32,565 nucleotides of DNA from Bacteroidota bacterium. GTDB lineage: Bacteria > Bacteroidota > Ignavibacteria > Kryptoniales > JAKASW01. The stretch spans positions 1 through 32,565 of the forward strand of contig JAJYRM010000044.1 of assembly GCA_021794075.1 (NCBI GenBank). Reading direction: 5' to 3'. Every line of letters begins with the position of its first letter. Position 1 is the stretch's first letter. Below, piece after piece: positions 23,245 through 32,438 of this stretch. The notes under the pieces were generated by a model, which saw only the letters and a list, made by a program, of their open reading frames with translations, was not told the DNA's origin and ran no database searches. The position numbers and the translations under genes were made by a program.

Positions 23245-24831
23245 TCAGCCTTTGGAGTTTTCCCTCACAGAGGCAAAGACCCCCTGCAGTTCTCCGGAAT
23301 CGTTCCGATATATGTTCGCACTGTACATCACGCTCACGGGCAATCCGGACTTATGACGAAGCGTCAACGCGAAATCACGAATAGTCCCATCCGTAAGAAC
23401 TCTCCTATGCCCCTCTTCTGCCTTTTTCGGCTCCCAAAAGCACTCTGAAAAGTCACGTCCGACAAGTTCCGCCCGGCTTTGACCGATGGCTTCCTCCATC
23501 GCGAGATTGACATCGGTGATCTTTCCGAGTGGACTCACCGCTATCAAAGGGTCTACGCTCGCTTCCAACAGGCTCCTTGCATAAGCAGCGGACTCGCGGG
23601 CTCTCTTCTCGGCCATAGAGCGCGCCGATTGGTCCCGCAGTGATGTCGTGGAGTATGCCAGATCGTTCGCGAGTTCTTTCAAGAGCTCTATTTCCGTCTC
23701 GTCGAACGCGTCAGCGACAGAGGAATAAACCATCAGCGCACCGTAGGTCCTCCCATCGCATCTGAGAGGAATCGTGGCAGACGAGCGATATCCTTTTTCC
23801 ACCGCCCTGAAGCGCCAGGGTTCGAAGCCGGGTTCAGTGGAAGTATCCCTCGCGATAACAACCTCGCCGGTTCTGATGCAAGTGCCGGTAGGCCCCCGCC
23901 CTCTCTCGTTGTCACCCCAGGAGACCTTTGCGTGTTCGATATACTCGCCGTCTTCGCCCGCGTAAGCCATCGCGCGCACCGATTTGTTCTTATCGTCATC
24001 GGCGTAGCCTACCCAGGCCATCTTGTAGCTTCCCATCTCGATGATAGCGCGGCAAACATCCTCGAGGAGTTGAGTCTCATCGTGGGCGCGGATTGCGGCA
24101 GCTCTGCTGGCGTTCAACATTTTTAGAGCCCTGGTCGCCTTTGCCCCAGACTTTTCCGCCGAACCGACTTCGAAGACATACGAAGAAATTGTGCGGCTCA
24201 TGTACACGGCGAGCGCCGCTGCCATCACTATTCCGATTACTCCAAGGAGGAGAAATTCCCGACCTCTCAAAGCGGCATCATCCTCGGCACGACCGACTAT
24301 ATCGCGCGCTTCGCGCAGTTCCATCTCTTCGAGCTCACCTGCTACGGAACGCATCCTGGCATAATTTTCCATTTGAGATCTTAGGAACAATTCTTTCGCG
24401 TAATCTTTCTTTCCATCGGCCATGAGCTCCAATTGGAAATCCTGCACCTTGTTGTACCTGTCTCTTGTGGCAATTAGCACCCCAAGCCGTTCCGACTCGT
24501 CTGGGAAATCACGGAATCTCAGAATGAGATTATTTATCAGGCTGTCGGCGGTCTTGCGACGGCTTTCAAGCTCATCCGCCAGCGAATCCCAGCTCGCTTC
24601 GGGGCTCTCGAGGAGCAGGGCTACCATTAGACGCTGCGCGTTGAGATTCGCCCTGAAATTTGGAAGGTCGTATAAATTGCTAAAATTGTATTCAAGAATT
24701 CTTCTCTGAGCTCTTTGAGATTCGTCAAGAGCCAGATAGGCTGTTATCAAAATCACGAGCAAAACAAAAACGAGTGCGCCGAACCCCACATATATTCTCG
24801 TCCGTATGCCCACTACTGAATCAGGTTTCAT
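23245..24831 (-). CDS. Membrane sensor protein, periplasmic helical domain plus GAF and PAS, no kinase
   Basis: 528 residues. TM1 at about 14-34 (FGALVFVLLVILITAYLAL), then an extracytoplasmic helical region of about 160 residues like a four-helix-bundle sensor, and TM2 at about 195-215 (LLLGVIGIVMAAALAVYM). A GAF domain lies at about 255-405 with YKMAWVGYADDD and WGDNERGRGPTGTCIRTG. A PAS domain at about 425-525 (LLEASVDPLIAVSPLGKITDVN) ends the protein after GVFASVRENSKG. There is no HisKA, HATPase, GGDEF or EAL, and only about 60 bases remain before the lat stop codon, so the gene is not merely frameshifted off a kinase. It follows the next sensor gene by eight bases and both are probably one operon. 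Confidence 0.85.
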   Translation of the reverse strand: MKPDSVVGIRTRIYVGFGALVFVLLVILITAYLALDESQRAQRRILEYNFSNLYDLPNFRANLNAQRLMVALLLESPEASWDSLADELESRRKTADSLINNLILRFRDFPDESERLGVLIATRDRYNKVQDFQLELMADGKKDYAKELFLRSQMENYARMRSVAGELEEMELREARDIVGRAEDDAALRGREFLLLGVIGIVMAAALAVYMSRTISSYVFEVGSAEKSGAKATRALKMLNASRAAAIRAHDETQLLEDVCRAIIEMGSYKMAWVGYADDDKNKSVRAMAYAGEDGEYIEHAKVSWGDNERGRGPTGTCIRTGEVVIARDTSTEPGFEPWRFRAVEKGYRSSATIPLRCDGRTYGALMVYSSVADAFDETEIELLKELANDLAYSTTSLRDQSARSMAEKRARESAAYARSLLEASVDPLIAVSPLGKITDVNLAMEEAIGQSRAELVGRDFSECFWEPKKAEEGHRRVLTDGTIRDFALTLRHKSGLPVSVMYSANIYRNDSGELQGVFASVRENSKG

Positions 24832-24839
24832 GTGTTCTC

Positions 24840-26198
24840 CTAAACTCTGTCATCCCCTCTGCTCGGACTGACACGTTCCGTAATGTCGAGAGACAGCACA
24901 AAGATTCCTTCAGGGACAGGTGTCACCCGAAGCTCATACCAGTTTGTAGTGCCATCCTCGAAAGTATAACTCGATTCAAATCGCTGAGGCATCCTCTCCT
25001 CCATGCACTGTCTGTAACGCATAAACACTTCGGACCTTTCGACACCCGGATACACCGACGTCATTTTTCGTCCAAGCAGGTTTTCTCTCTCCTGATAACC
25101 GTGACGCGCAGCGGCCTCGTTCACGTAGAGGTAGGTCCAGTCATACCCAATCACCATGCACCCTTCCAGCATGTTATCAAGCACGCTCTTATATCGCTCG
25201 CGTGACTGGACAAGGTCTTCTTCGGTAACCTTGCGATCTGTTATGTCTTCAGCAATTCCCGCCATACTAGTGGACCCTTCGCCCGCTTCAACGAGCGCGA
25301 CTCCTCTGTCGTGAATCCATCTCAGCTTCCCGTCCGGCCTCACAATGCGAAACTCCACGTTGTAAGTCGACCCCGGTATCCGCTGCATCCAATTCGAAAA
25401 CAGTTCCATGACTCGAGGCCTGTCATCGAGATGGATTGAATCCATCCAAACCCTCGAATTCCTGTAAAGCTCCGACACAGGTCTGCCCCACACTTTTTCG
25501 AACGCCGGATTGACATAAAGCATCAACTCGGGCTGAGTCCGCGTTATCCAGAACACTTCGTCCGCCATCTCCGCGAACTTCTTGAACATTCTCTCCAGTT
25601 CCCCGGACTCGGGCTTCGGACCATTTTCTTTTTCGGCTCTTTCTAGCTGCCCGATTCGGTATGAAACATCTGCAGTGATCTCCTCAAGCAACGCCACGTC
25701 GGTATCCACAAAAGAATTCAACTCATCCGAATACACGTTCAGCGTACCGCACACTTCCGACCTGCCGCAGGTAAACGGGAACGCGGCCGAAGCGCGAATG
25801 CCCGCCTTTCTGGCAGCAGCGTGCCAGGGCTCAGTGCGCGAGTCGGAAAGAAAATCATTGCAGACAAAACTGCTCCGCTCGCGATATGCTGTACCCGTCG
25901 GCCCCTGTCCCTTCTCGCTTCCGTTTGCCGTGACCCTGACAGATCCAAGATATTCTTCAGAAGGTGCGCCAGCAAATGCCGCGGGAACCACTACTTGCGT
26001 CCTCGGATTCAGCCAGCCGATCCACGATATGAGGTATCCACCTTCGCTAACCATTATTTCACAGACTTTCTTAATGACGTCTTCCTTCGATTCCGCGCGG
26101 AGCAGAGATTGATTGATATGACCGAGTGCCGTCTGAAGTCTTTCGGAACGCCCTTTTGCCCGAACGTCTTCTGTAGGCTCGTGATATCCTTGTGACAT
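24840..26198 (-). CDS. Cytoplasmic GAF-PAS-PAS sensor protein, no kinase
   Basis: 452 residues without membrane segments. A GAF domain at about 25-165 (YLISWIGWLNPRT, then VTANGSEKGQGPTGTAYRE) resembles that of the next gene. The first PAS (about 205-335) has the ELMLYVNPAFEKVWGRPVSELYRN pattern with a PAC tail GIAEDITDR. The second (about 335-450) starts YKSVLDNMLEGCMVIGYDW and ends PEGIFVLSLDITERVSPSRG. No output domain follows. It lies upstream of the membrane sensor with only eight bases between, so the pair may form a sensing complex that acts on a kinase encoded elsewhere, perhaps the six-PAS hybrid kinase in this window. That partnership is inference only. Confidence 0.85.
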   Translation of the reverse strand: MSQGYHEPTEDVRAKGRSERLQTALGHINQSLLRAESKEDVIKKVCEIMVSEGGYLISWIGWLNPRTQVVVPAAFAGAPSEEYLGSVRVTANGSEKGQGPTGTAYRERSSFVCNDFLSDSRTEPWHAAARKAGIRASAAFPFTCGRSEVCGTLNVYSDELNSFVDTDVALLEEITADVSYRIGQLERAEKENGPKPESGELERMFKKFAEMADEVFWITRTQPELMLYVNPAFEKVWGRPVSELYRNSRVWMDSIHLDDRPRVMELFSNWMQRIPGSTYNVEFRIVRPDGKLRWIHDRGVALVEAGEGSTSMAGIAEDITDRKVTEEDLVQSRERYKSVLDNMLEGCMVIGYDWTYLYVNEAAARHGYQERENLLGRKMTSVYPGVERSEVFMRYRQCMEERMPQRFESSYTFEDGTTNWYELRVTPVPEGIFVLSLDITERVSPSRGDDRV

Positions 26199-26576
26199 TT
26201 TTTCCTCCTTCCTCTAAGGAAGAGGTCAAAAATCTAAGAATGCTCGCGGAGTACCGCTTACCGCCGTCAAGGGATGTATCGAAAGTTGATCAGCTCAAAC
26301 ACGGGACGCTATGCATGATCAATAGTCAGTGGGTTCTTTCGTCCCACTTTTTCGACAAGAAAGTTTGATGAATCTCTGTGTTCGGAGAGCACAACTGGAA
26401 TCGTTGAAACTCAGATGGTAGTAAGAGGTGGTTCTTAATGAAATCCAAGCCTTCGGATTTCAGATAACAGCCCTGACGGAGGTTACAGAAGAATTTATCT
26501 CAGGCTGGAGGCAAAATCAAGATGCGCCACCGCGTTCCTTGTGCGTTTCCGGCGCTTGAAAACAACCGATGGGCTT
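26199..26576. other. Spacer between obgE and the sensor pair
   Basis: About 380 bases with no gene seen. It holds the end of the obgE transcript and the promoter of the sensor pair, both minus strand. A 6-bp stem AGTGGG/CCCACT with a 9-base loop and a T5 tail (26328-26352) looks like a terminator, but on the plus strand, where no gene ends. A second stem GAAATCC/GGATTTC lies near 26440-26461 without a T run. Confidence 0.35.
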
Positions 26577-27560
26577 TCATTTCAAAGCGTCCCAGAATTT
26601 TTTCAGGAGCTCCTCTATGCCGTCCCCCGTCACGGCGCTGGCGAAAAGTATCTTCAGCTTTCTTGGAAAAGCGATCTTGCTGAGAACTTTCAAGGTATCC
26701 TCATCGACGAGATCTGTTTTCGTGAAGACGACAATTTTGACCTTCTTCGGAAGTTCATTGCTGTGCAGCCGCATTTCTTCCATGAGCTTCTCAAGATCGC
26801 CTTTGGGATCAGTCGAGACCGATTCGATAAGAACCGCTATCGCCTTGGTTCTCTCGATATGTTTCAGGAAGGAAATCCCCAGTCCCTTTCCGCTGCTCGC
26901 GCCTTCAATAAGCCCGGGCATATCTGCGACGACGAACGACCTGTCGCGGAAGCTAGCAATGCCTAGGATTGGCGCAAGGGTGGTGAACGGGTAGTCAGCG
27001 ATCTTCGGCTTCGCGGCGGAAATTACGGAAAGCATGGTCGATTTCCCGGCGTTAGGGAATCCGACGAGACCGATATCCGCGAGAAGCTTCAGCTCGAGCT
27101 TAAGAGTTTTTTCCTGCCCGGACTCGCCTGGGTCTGCCCTTCTCGGCGCGCGATCAGTCGGCGTTGCGAACTCCGCGTTGCCCCGTCCGCCCCTTCCGCC
27201 TCGTGCCACCACAAATTCCTGGCCGTCTTCAACCATATCGACAATCGTCTCTTCGCTCTCCGCGTCCATCACGAGAGTGCCGGTCGGAAGTTTTATGACC
27301 ATGTCCTCGGCGCTCCTGCCGTACTTGTTGGAGCCCTGACCGTGCTGACCGCGGCTGGCCTTGAACGAAGCTCGGTAGTGAAAGTCGAGAAGCGTCGTCA
27401 GGCTCTTGTCCGCGACTAGTATGATGCTCCCTCCTCGTCCGCCGTTTCCGCCGTCGGGCCCTCCGCGCGGGATAAACTTTTCTCTTCTGAAGCTTACGCA
27501 GCCGTTCCCGCCGTCTCCGGCTTTGACATGAATCACCGCCTCATCCACAAAATGTGCCAT
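26577..27560 (-). CDS. obgE: GTPase ObgE/CgtA
   Basis: 327 residues. The N-terminal glycine-rich Obg fold (1-158) is clear: FVDEAVIHVKAGDGGNGCVSF, PRGGPDGGNGGRGG and LPTGTLVMD. The G domain follows with G1 GFPNAGKST, G2 region YPFTTLAPILGI, G3 DMPGLIEGAS, G4 FTKTD and G5 SAVTGDG. The variable C-terminal domain of some Obg proteins is absent. Obg binds the large ribosomal subunit and helps its assembly. It starts 14 bases after the stop of the unknown gene upstream and is the last gene of a three-gene operon. Confidence 0.97.
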   Translation of the reverse strand: MAHFVDEAVIHVKAGDGGNGCVSFRREKFIPRGGPDGGNGGRGGSIILVADKSLTTLLDFHYRASFKASRGQHGQGSNKYGRSAEDMVIKLPTGTLVMDAESEETIVDMVEDGQEFVVARGGRGGRGNAEFATPTDRAPRRADPGESGQEKTLKLELKLLADIGLVGFPNAGKSTMLSVISAAKPKIADYPFTTLAPILGIASFRDRSFVVADMPGLIEGASSGKGLGISFLKHIERTKAIAVLIESVSTDPKGDLEKLMEEMRLHSNELPKKVKIVVFTKTDLVDEDTLKVLSKIAFPRKLKILFASAVTGDGIEELLKKFWDALK

Positions 27561-27574
27561 TGATTATGCCCCGC

Positions 27575-28831
27575 TCAGGATTTCTTTTCGGAAGATTGGG
27601 ATCCCCTGAACTTCGCGCTCACAGCGTCCGTGAACGCGACTGCGAACTTCGAGAAAGGGTCGACATCGTTGTCAATGAATACCCCCTCGACGACCCTCGA
27701 AGCGGCGTGCCAGTCGGCGCTCTCGTCCAACCTGTGGAGGCAGATCTGGTAAGCCGACCTGCTCCCCCTAAATATTTTCTTGATAATCTTTTCCTCAAGT
27801 TTCGGCGACAGGTAGTTACGCACGGAGGAGGTTGAGGTGTTTCGGCGCGTTTCCTGATTACGGGGCGCTTCAGCTCTCGGCGGCTGGGACTGCGAGACCA
27901 TCGGCCTCGAGGGCTCCGGCTGTGAAGGCGCCCCCGGAGTCTCGTTCAGTACCGCATCCGGGATTTGCCTGGCCTGCGGATTTTCCGGGTAAAGCGGGTG
28001 CGTCACTTTCTGGCGCTCAAAACTCCTGAACTCCTTCGGCGGCTCTTCCGTCTTCGGAAGCACTGCAATGTTCTGGTCGATATCACTTGATGCAGCCTCG
28101 AGGATCATCGTGAGCGTCATGATATCGACCGAACGTATGTTCTTTACCTCCTTTGCAAATTCCACCCTGTCGACAATTCCGTTGGCGAACTTGTCCTTGA
28201 AGAAAAGGACGGCCGCGTCCGAAGGGATCCGGTCTGTGTCGGAGGAGAATTTGAACAACCCGAAGAGCGGCGCTGTCAGGCTGCTCAACTTGGCAGGAAG
28301 TGTGCTTATTAAATGCTCATCGATCTTCGCGTGGAGCTTCTTCCAGGTCTCAATATCGAGGACAGCTTTGCCGTGAAAATCGAGATATTCCGTTATCCCC
28401 TTTGGATAATAGCCGTAATAATGGATGAACCTCGATGCTTTCCGGATGGAGACCGCATCGACCGAATTTTCGCCCTTGAATAGAAACTTCTCCAGTGTCC
28501 ATCGGGGACGAATAACGTAATTGAAAAGAAACTTCGATGCTTTGTCGGCAAGCTCAAGGAATTCCTCACGACTGAATTCATAGGAATTCTTAAGTATATG
28601 CCTTACCTCCTTGAAGAGCGCCTGGATCTCCGGCTTTGACAGATCCAACTTCCCTGTCTTGCTCCGTTCAATCCCCTCCATGTCGATGATATCGTCAACT
28701 TCGGCTTCCGCGAATTTTCTGAACGCCTCTGGCAGCTCCACGTCGGACAGGAGAGCGCTCAACTTGACACGATCGCTCGTGTAGTGCTTCGTGACGTTGA
28801 AAGCGTAACTTGTAATTTCCTTTTCGAACAT
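27575..28831 (-). CDS. Unknown protein between the TPR protein and ObgE
   Basis: 418 residues, soluble, no signal peptide. The first 270 residues look like a helical folded domain (FLFNYVIRPRWTLEKFLFKG, FIHYYGYYPKGITEYLDFHG). A Pro/Gln/Ser-rich linker follows (about 285-340: PGAPSQPEPSRPMVSQSQPP). A smaller C-terminal helical domain ends it (NYLSPKLEEKIIKKIFRGSR, then DPFSKFAVAFTDAV). I do not recognise a family. Its ATG overlaps the TPR gene stop by one base (TAATG), so translation is coupled. The cytoplasmic location follows from lack of export signals. Confidence 0.8.
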   Translation of the reverse strand: MFEKEITSYAFNVTKHYTSDRVKLSALLSDVELPEAFRKFAEAEVDDIIDMEGIERSKTGKLDLSKPEIQALFKEVRHILKNSYEFSREEFLELADKASKFLFNYVIRPRWTLEKFLFKGENSVDAVSIRKASRFIHYYGYYPKGITEYLDFHGKAVLDIETWKKLHAKIDEHLISTLPAKLSSLTAPLFGLFKFSSDTDRIPSDAAVLFFKDKFANGIVDRVEFAKEVKNIRSVDIMTLTMILEAASSDIDQNIAVLPKTEEPPKEFRSFERQKVTHPLYPENPQARQIPDAVLNETPGAPSQPEPSRPMVSQSQPPRAEAPRNQETRRNTSTSSVRNYLSPKLEEKIIKKIFRGSRSAYQICLHRLDESADWHAASRVVEGVFIDNDVDPFSKFAVAFTDAVSAKFRGSQSSEKKS

Positions 28832-31800
28832 TATTTCAACAGCGCCTTTACTCTGTTTATTTCTCTTTCCGCACCTGCAATAAATGTCGGGTCGGTGTTC
28901 GGTTTGTGGACTATCTTCTCGTACATGGCAATAGCTTCGTTCGGTTTGTTCAGCTTTTCATAGCACTTCCCTGCCATATAATACGCCTGCGCGGCCCAGT
29001 CGACAACGGCATTCTTCCTTACCAGGTATGGCACCTTCAAAAATTCTAGTATCGCGTTCGCGTATTCGCCCTTGTCGTCATATATCGCGCCGACATAATA
29101 ATGAAGTTCCGCCTGATAATCACGGTTCGCCTCTTTTACAAGCCCCTTGAACGTGAGAAGTGCCTGATCGAAATATCTCAGTTCTTCATAGAGAATGCCG
29201 ACCTGGATCCGTTTGTCCATGATCGACTTGTCTTCAGGGAACATCTTGATGAACTTCCTCGTGATATCCAGGGCGGCGTCATACATCCCGACCGACTCGT
29301 AGGAGCTGATAAGCCTGCTCATCGCGTCGCGGACTAGCGATTGCTCTGCGAGCGAATCGAGATAAACTGCCCTGAAATTATCGGCAGCGTCCTGGTACTT
29401 CTGCTTGGCATAATAGATATTGCCCAGTTCCAGATGCGCTTCCGGCGCAACGTCCGCGTTCGGAAACTTGGCAATGAGAGCCTTCAGCCTGCGTTCCGCC
29501 ACGTCGAGCTCGCCGAGCGCGACTGAAATCTGAGCTTCATCCAGCAGCGCGTGAGGGTAGGCCGGCGTGGCCTTGTAATTTCGGCTCACTTCGGTCAGGA
29601 TGCGTTCGGCCTCATTATAGTCTTTGCTTCGAATAAAGTATTCGGCCTTATCGACAAGAAAGCGTGACCAATATCTGTCTCGCGGATCGCGAAAATTCCT
29701 TCTGAACTTAGCGGCGTCGAGATCCGCTATTTTTATATTGCCTCCAAGGTAATCGATCTCCACGAGTCTCGCTGCTGAATGAGCCCTTAGGGAGTCGGAG
29801 CTGGCCGTGGATACGATCTCATTATAGACTCTTTCCGCGTCAGCATAATCTTTCATGGAAAAATAAATGTCCGCCGCCTTAACGAGGGCGCCTGGATTCG
29901 AACTCCCGGCACGCTCATAAAAAGAAGCGCTCATCCGCTTGTCGCCAATGGTGGCATAGATATTCCCGAGTTGATTATAAGAATCCAGCACACGGGAAGA
30001 ATCGCCGGAGGTGGTCGCAACTTCCTGAAAAAGATGTTTAGCACTGTTCAGGTCACCCGAATTGAGTTTGCAGTAAGCCATCTTGTACAGAGTCGACGGA
30101 GGCTTGCTATACCACAATTGGTCCTTCCCGATACTCTTGTAGACGGCGTAGGCGCTATCATAACTCCCGGTCGAATACAGATAATCACCCAGCTGAGCAG
30201 CGACTTTATCTTTGTACCGCGAAGGCTGCAACTGTTCAAGTATGTTTGAGTACGTCGGCATGGCATCTTTGCCCATCTTCCTGAGGACGCTGGCGTAAAG
30301 CAAGCGACCTTCCAGCATATACTTCTTCGAAGGGCTAGAACCGATGAACGACTCAAGAGTTTGTCGCGCCTCCTGGAGGGAGTCTAGAGCGATTTCTGAT
30401 CTTGCCACTATCAGTTCTGCTTCGGGCAAGTTCCCCGCGAGGATACCCTGGGCCATCGCCTCGTGATAAGCGCCGCTTCCATAAAGCGATTGAGCCAGTA
30501 TCGTATAGGCCAGCGGCGCATTTTGTGACGCGGGAAATCGTTTCAGGAAACTCAAAGCCGAGCCTTCCGCGGCGAGCGAATCGCCTGATTGCGCCTGCAT
30601 TTCCGCGACTCTAATGAGGGAATGCTCGGCAACGCTGTCAGTCTGAAGTCCTGTCGAGAGCTGCTGATAAATTGGGAACGCCTGCGAAGATTCGCCTTTC
30701 CCATCGCCGGGCAATTTCTCCAGCGCTTCCGCGTATTTAAACTCCGCGACCCTCTCGGTATCCCCCGACGAAATCGAAGCCAGCTGCTTGTAAACTCTCG
30801 CGGCCTTGCTGTAATCCTTTAGTTCATTTTCATACAGATTCCCAAGATGGAACAACGCGCTTATTCTGTCGGCGGACCCCTGTTCGAGAAGAATGTCAGC
30901 CATCGTGACAACGGCGTCACGGTAATTTACAACCTTGTAGTTCTTGTCGTATCGCGAAAGGCTGTCGGCGGCCTCGGCGTAATCAGACTCGGGATATTCG
31001 GTCGTCAAGTCCTCAAAATCCCGTATCGCTGCCTCGTAATCTCCCACCTCTTCCTCGGAAAGCGCCTTATAGAAATCGTACAGATCGGGACGCTGCTTCA
31101 AGACATTTTCGTAACTGTAGAACGTCTCTCTGACTTTTTCCGGATCGTTGAGATAGCGGTTCTCAATTTCAAGAAGCTTAGCCACAAGCGAGACGTTGGC
31201 GGGCTTTGACTTGGCGACGGCCAACGTAAGAAGCGAATCTGCCAACCGCATCCGTCCGGCTCTGAACGCGAGCTCGGAATACAGGCTTAGGTTGGGTCCC
31301 GTCGACTCTCTCTCGGTTAGGCTTCCGAGGACTGAAATGCCGGTATCGTCCATGCCTTTCGCATTTAGCAGCCGTGCGAGCCGCGCCCGGTATTTGAGCG
31401 GAAGAGCGTTCAGCGAGTTCGCTGAATAAGCAGGCTGATTGCCGAGCGCTATTCCGGCATAAGCTTTTTCAAATACGAGCCACTCTCTCTGAGAGTCGGA
31501 CAATTTCGTCGTATCGATCATCTCGGCCTGACGCGCGGCGAGAGTGAAACTTCCCGCCGATAGATCGATCTCTATTGATTCCAGCATCGCGTCGAAGCTT
31601 TGGGGGGCAATGTTCAGATCCGCCGCGTTTTGCAGAAAAGCTTCCGCCTGCTCTGGCATCCCTCTTAGCCTGTCAAGCTTGCCTAGCGCGAGCAGACCCA
31701 TCACTCGCACGGAGTCGTCGTCCGATGTGAGGAGAGCTTTGTACTGGTCTTCGGCCTTCGAAAGCTGGCCCGAGTTGAAGTAGAGATTGCCGAGCCAGAG

Positions 31801-32331
31801 CGTCGCGCCGAAATAGCTCGGAGTGGTCGTATAATTTTGCACGATCGAGACGAGCGATTCTTCAGCGCGCGCGGTGTCACCGGCAAGTTCAAAATATCTC
31901 GCCGCCTTTAAGAGGGCGGCAGGCGCCTTCACATCAGTTGGATAGAACACGCGAAATCTTTGGTATGAAAGTGCCGCGTTCATATAATCCTTCACAAGCG
32001 CGTACGATTCTCCCGCGCTCAACCACGCTTTAGGCGCCAAGGGATCGTTGGGATATTGAACCGCAAAAGCCTGGAAGTTCGCCGCGGCGCTGCCAAACTT
32101 CTTCTCCTCGTACTGCGACATCGCGAGATAGTACCTGGCCTGACCTGCAGAGGGGGAAGCAGGATACTCTTGAAGGAACTTCGTGAACTGCTCCTCGGCG
32201 AGGTCGTACATCTTATTCTGGTAAAGCTCCATTCCGAACTTCAGGTCGGAATCGGACTGATTCTCCTGCGCGTATGAGATGGCGGCCAGGAGCATGAATA
32301 CTGCAAGCGACAAAAATGCTGTTCTTAACAT
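28831..32331 (-). CDS. Large exported tetratricopeptide-repeat protein
   Basis: 1166 residues with a signal peptide (LRTAFLSLAVFMLLAAISYAQ, cleavage after about 22). The rest is a near-continuous array of TPR units of about 34-38 residues. Clear examples are ELYQNKMYDLAEEQFTKFLQ, YQNGA-like ARYYLAMSQYEEKKFGSAAA, and at the end YYMAGKCYEKLNKPNEAIAM. The repeats are like those of BamD and CpoB, periplasmic scaffolds of envelope assembly. Such very large exported TPR proteins are common in the FCB group, but the partner is unknown. It is the first gene of an operon with an unknown protein and obgE. Its start lies about 110 bases from the 3' end of a group II intron. Confidence 0.88.
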   Translation of the reverse strand: MLRTAFLSLAVFMLLAAISYAQENQSDSDLKFGMELYQNKMYDLAEEQFTKFLQEYPASPSAGQARYYLAMSQYEEKKFGSAAANFQAFAVQYPNDPLAPKAWLSAGESYALVKDYMNAALSYQRFRVFYPTDVKAPAALLKAARYFELAGDTARAEESLVSIVQNYTTTPSYFGATLWLGNLYFNSGQLSKAEDQYKALLTSDDDSVRVMGLLALGKLDRLRGMPEQAEAFLQNAADLNIAPQSFDAMLESIEIDLSAGSFTLAARQAEMIDTTKLSDSQREWLVFEKAYAGIALGNQPAYSANSLNALPLKYRARLARLLNAKGMDDTGISVLGSLTERESTGPNLSLYSELAFRAGRMRLADSLLTLAVAKSKPANVSLVAKLLEIENRYLNDPEKVRETFYSYENVLKQRPDLYDFYKALSEEEVGDYEAAIRDFEDLTTEYPESDYAEAADSLSRYDKNYKVVNYRDAVVTMADILLEQGSADRISALFHLGNLYENELKDYSKAARVYKQLASISSGDTERVAEFKYAEALEKLPGDGKGESSQAFPIYQQLSTGLQTDSVAEHSLIRVAEMQAQSGDSLAAEGSALSFLKRFPASQNAPLAYTILAQSLYGSGAYHEAMAQGILAGNLPEAELIVARSEIALDSLQEARQTLESFIGSSPSKKYMLEGRLLYASVLRKMGKDAMPTYSNILEQLQPSRYKDKVAAQLGDYLYSTGSYDSAYAVYKSIGKDQLWYSKPPSTLYKMAYCKLNSGDLNSAKHLFQEVATTSGDSSRVLDSYNQLGNIYATIGDKRMSASFYERAGSSNPGALVKAADIYFSMKDYADAERVYNEIVSTASSDSLRAHSAARLVEIDYLGGNIKIADLDAAKFRRNFRDPRDRYWSRFLVDKAEYFIRSKDYNEAERILTEVSRNYKATPAYPHALLDEAQISVALGELDVAERRLKALIAKFPNADVAPEAHLELGNIYYAKQKYQDAADNFRAVYLDSLAEQSLVRDAMSRLISSYESVGMYDAALDITRKFIKMFPEDKSIMDKRIQVGILYEELRYFDQALLTFKGLVKEANRDYQAELHYYVGAIYDDKGEYANAILEFLKVPYLVRKNAVVDWAAQAYYMAGKCYEKLNKPNEAIAMYEKIVHKPNTDPTFIAGAEREINRVKALLK

Positions 32332-32438
32332 TCCATAATATAAATCGTTACGGAAGATTGCGAAAGGTAGAAAGTGCGACGCGCCTCAGAAACGTGAAAT
32401 CTAATCGTACCCAAGGAGAGATTGAGTCGCATTTTGGC

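Noticed and set aside
26328-26352. Hairpin with T5 tail, plus strand
   Set aside because: It looks like an intrinsic terminator, but no plus-strand gene ends there; only six base pairs with a nine-base loop.
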